A stretch of DNA of 14,667 nt from the NCBI GenBank assembly GCA_002683195.1, contig NYSW01000096.1, forward strand, positions 1-14,667. Reading direction: 5' to 3'. Below, piece after piece: positions 13,522 through 14,667 of this stretch. This stretch comes from Phycisphaerae bacterium (GTDB taxonomy: Bacteria; Planctomycetota; Phycisphaerae; Phycisphaerales; SM1A02). A program made the position numbers and the translations under genes. How positions within the stretch are numbered: the stretch's first letter is position 1; every line of letters starts with the position of its first letter. The notes beneath the pieces were generated by a model that saw only the letters and a program-made list of their open reading frames with translations, had not been told where the DNA came from and made no database searches.

Positions 13522-14667
13522 ATGATGAAGATCCTCCTCCCCCTCACCCTGCTGGCGGCCCTCGTGGTCGCGGTGATCGGATTCGAGGATCGCCGGCCCC
13601 GCGCCGACTTCGTGCTGGTCCACAGCACCGACCTCTTCACCCTCGATCCCCAGAAGATGAGCTACCAGCACGACCTTCGCATGGCGAAGGCGCTGTACGA
13701 GCCACTCGCCCTCGTAGGTCCGGACGGCGAGGTCGAGCCGGCGGCGGCGGAATCCTGGGAGGTCTCCGATGACGGCCTCCGCTGGACCTTCCATCTTCGA
13801 GACGGCCTGCGATTCTCCAACGGCGACCCGGTGACCAGCGAGGACTTCCAATACGCCTGGCGGCGTGGACTGCTGCCCGACAGCGCCGGCCCGTACTCGA
13901 GCTTCTTCTGGGTGATCCGTGGGGCGGAGGCCTTCGCCACCTGGCGAGAGACCGCCCTCACGCTTCATGCCGACCCTTCGAGCCGGGATCTCCTGGTCGA
14001 GAAAGGGAAGATCGACCCCGACGAAGCGGATCGAATCCTGAGCGAGACGCCGGAAGAGACGCTCGAGCGAACCTGGCGTCGTTTCGACGAAACGGTCGGG
14101 ATCTCGACCCCGGACGATCGGACCGTGGTCGTCGAACTCGAACGTCCGCTGGCCTACTTTCCGGATTACGTCGCGTTCATGACCTGGAGCCCGGTCCATC
14201 GGCCCACGCTCGAGGCCGCCACCTCGATGGATGCCGCCACCGGTCGCCTCCGGGAGGATCCGGGTTGGGCCAAGGCGGGTCGCCTGGTCGGCAACGGTCC
14301 GTTTCGTCTGGCTCGCTGGCGATATCAACGGGACTGCCGATTCGAACGCAACCAGCACTACTGGAACACCGACGCGGTTCCGCTCGATTCGATCGAAGCG
14401 GTGGTGATCGAGGATCCGAACACCGCGATCATGGCGTTCCAGTCCGGCGACGTCGACTGGCTGCCCGACGTGACCGCGGAGCAGAAGTCCGATCTCCTCG
14501 CCGAACGTCTCGCCTACGACGCGACCCATGCGGAGGAGATCGCCCGGCGACGAGCGGCCGGCGAATCGATGGAGGACATCCTGCCGACGCTTCCCGCCCC
14601 GGATCCGGGTGAACGACGCGATCTCCACGCCCTCGATGCCTTCGGCACCGACTACTTCCAGGTCTAC
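13522..14667 (+). CDS. Family-5 (OppA/DppA-like) solute-binding protein, N-terminal part
   Basis: The frame is open for 382 codons from the ATG at 13522 to the window edge, so the C-terminus is missing. It begins with a hydrophobic segment (3-20) that has no lipobox cysteine and no clear signal-peptidase site, and then DRRPRADF. This suggests a membrane-anchored rather than lipid-linked protein. The SBP_bac_5 signatures are plain: AESWEVSDDGLRWTFHLRDG (76-95), LRFSNGDPVTSEDFQYAWRR (96-115), GNGPFRLARW (257-266), ERNQHYWN (275-282) and DPNTAIMAFQSGDVDWLP (298-315). Such proteins usually bring oligopeptides to an ABC importer. Two charged, helical stretches (about 135-190 and 318-368) look longer than in E. 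coli OppA. No permease or ATPase genes lie within the window. No ribosome binding site is clear. The ligand is unknown. Confidence 0.88.
   Translation, partial: MMKILLPLTLLAALVVAVIGFEDRRPRADFVLVHSTDLFTLDPQKMSYQHDLRMAKALYEPLALVGPDGEVEPAAAESWEVSDDGLRWTFHLRDGLRFSNGDPVTSEDFQYAWRRGLLPDSAGPYSSFFWVIRGAEAFATWRETALTLHADPSSRDLLVEKGKIDPDEADRILSETPEETLERTWRRFDETVGISTPDDRTVVVELERPLAYFPDYVAFMTWSPVHRPTLEAATSMDAATGRLREDPGWAKAGRLVGNGPFRLARWRYQRDCRFERNQHYWNTDAVPLDSIEAVVIEDPNTAIMAFQSGDVDWLPDVTAEQKSDLLAERLAYDATHAEEIARRRAAGESMEDILPTLPAPDPGERRDLHALDAFGTDYFQVY

Overview
This window is high-GC and densely coded. It carries ten protein genes, two of them cut by the window edges, and no RNA genes, CRISPR arrays or insertion sequences that I can see. 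The gene set suggests a Planctomycetota bacterium, probably Phycisphaerae-like. The reasons are two large secreted proteins of no recognisable family, an oligopeptide-binding protein with an N-terminal anchor and no lipobox, the sulfate-activation layout, frequent CGA arginine codons and several starts without a clear Shine-Dalgarno sequence. This assignment is an inference from style, not from a marker gene.

Layout. Positions 1-957 (minus strand) hold the N-terminal 319 codons of an O-antigen ligase/polymerase-like membrane protein that runs off the left edge. A divergent gap of about 140 bp follows. Then comes a plus-strand gene (1097-2617) fusing a CBS-pair module to a DegT/DnrJ/EryC1/StrS-type sugar aminotransferase. 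These two genes look like the edge of a surface-polysaccharide locus.

Positions 2666-8097 form a sulfate uptake and activation cluster. It contains an SLC13-type permease with two RCK_C (TrkA-C) domains (plus), a stand-alone adenylylsulfate kinase cysC (minus), and, divergent from cysC, cysD and cysNC, which overlap by one base. CysD and the GTPase CysN make APS from ATP and sulfate, and CysC phosphorylates APS to PAPS. The kinase domain fused to the end of CysN keeps the Walker A motif and the APS-contacting residues. It has lost the DGDN motif and most of the lid residues that the stand-alone CysC nearby keeps. It may therefore be inactive or regulatory, which is the most interesting point in the window.

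Positions 8201-9421 encode a GH57 alpha-glucan hydrolase with all catalytic residues. Convergent to it is a minus-strand gene (9480-12074) for an 864-residue secreted protein with TPR-like helices, a beta-rich segment and a helical C-terminus. Divergent from that is a 368-residue secreted helical protein (12351-13457). A partial family-5 (OppA-like) solute-binding protein starts at 13522 and runs off the right edge. The last three have no visible link to sulfate metabolism.
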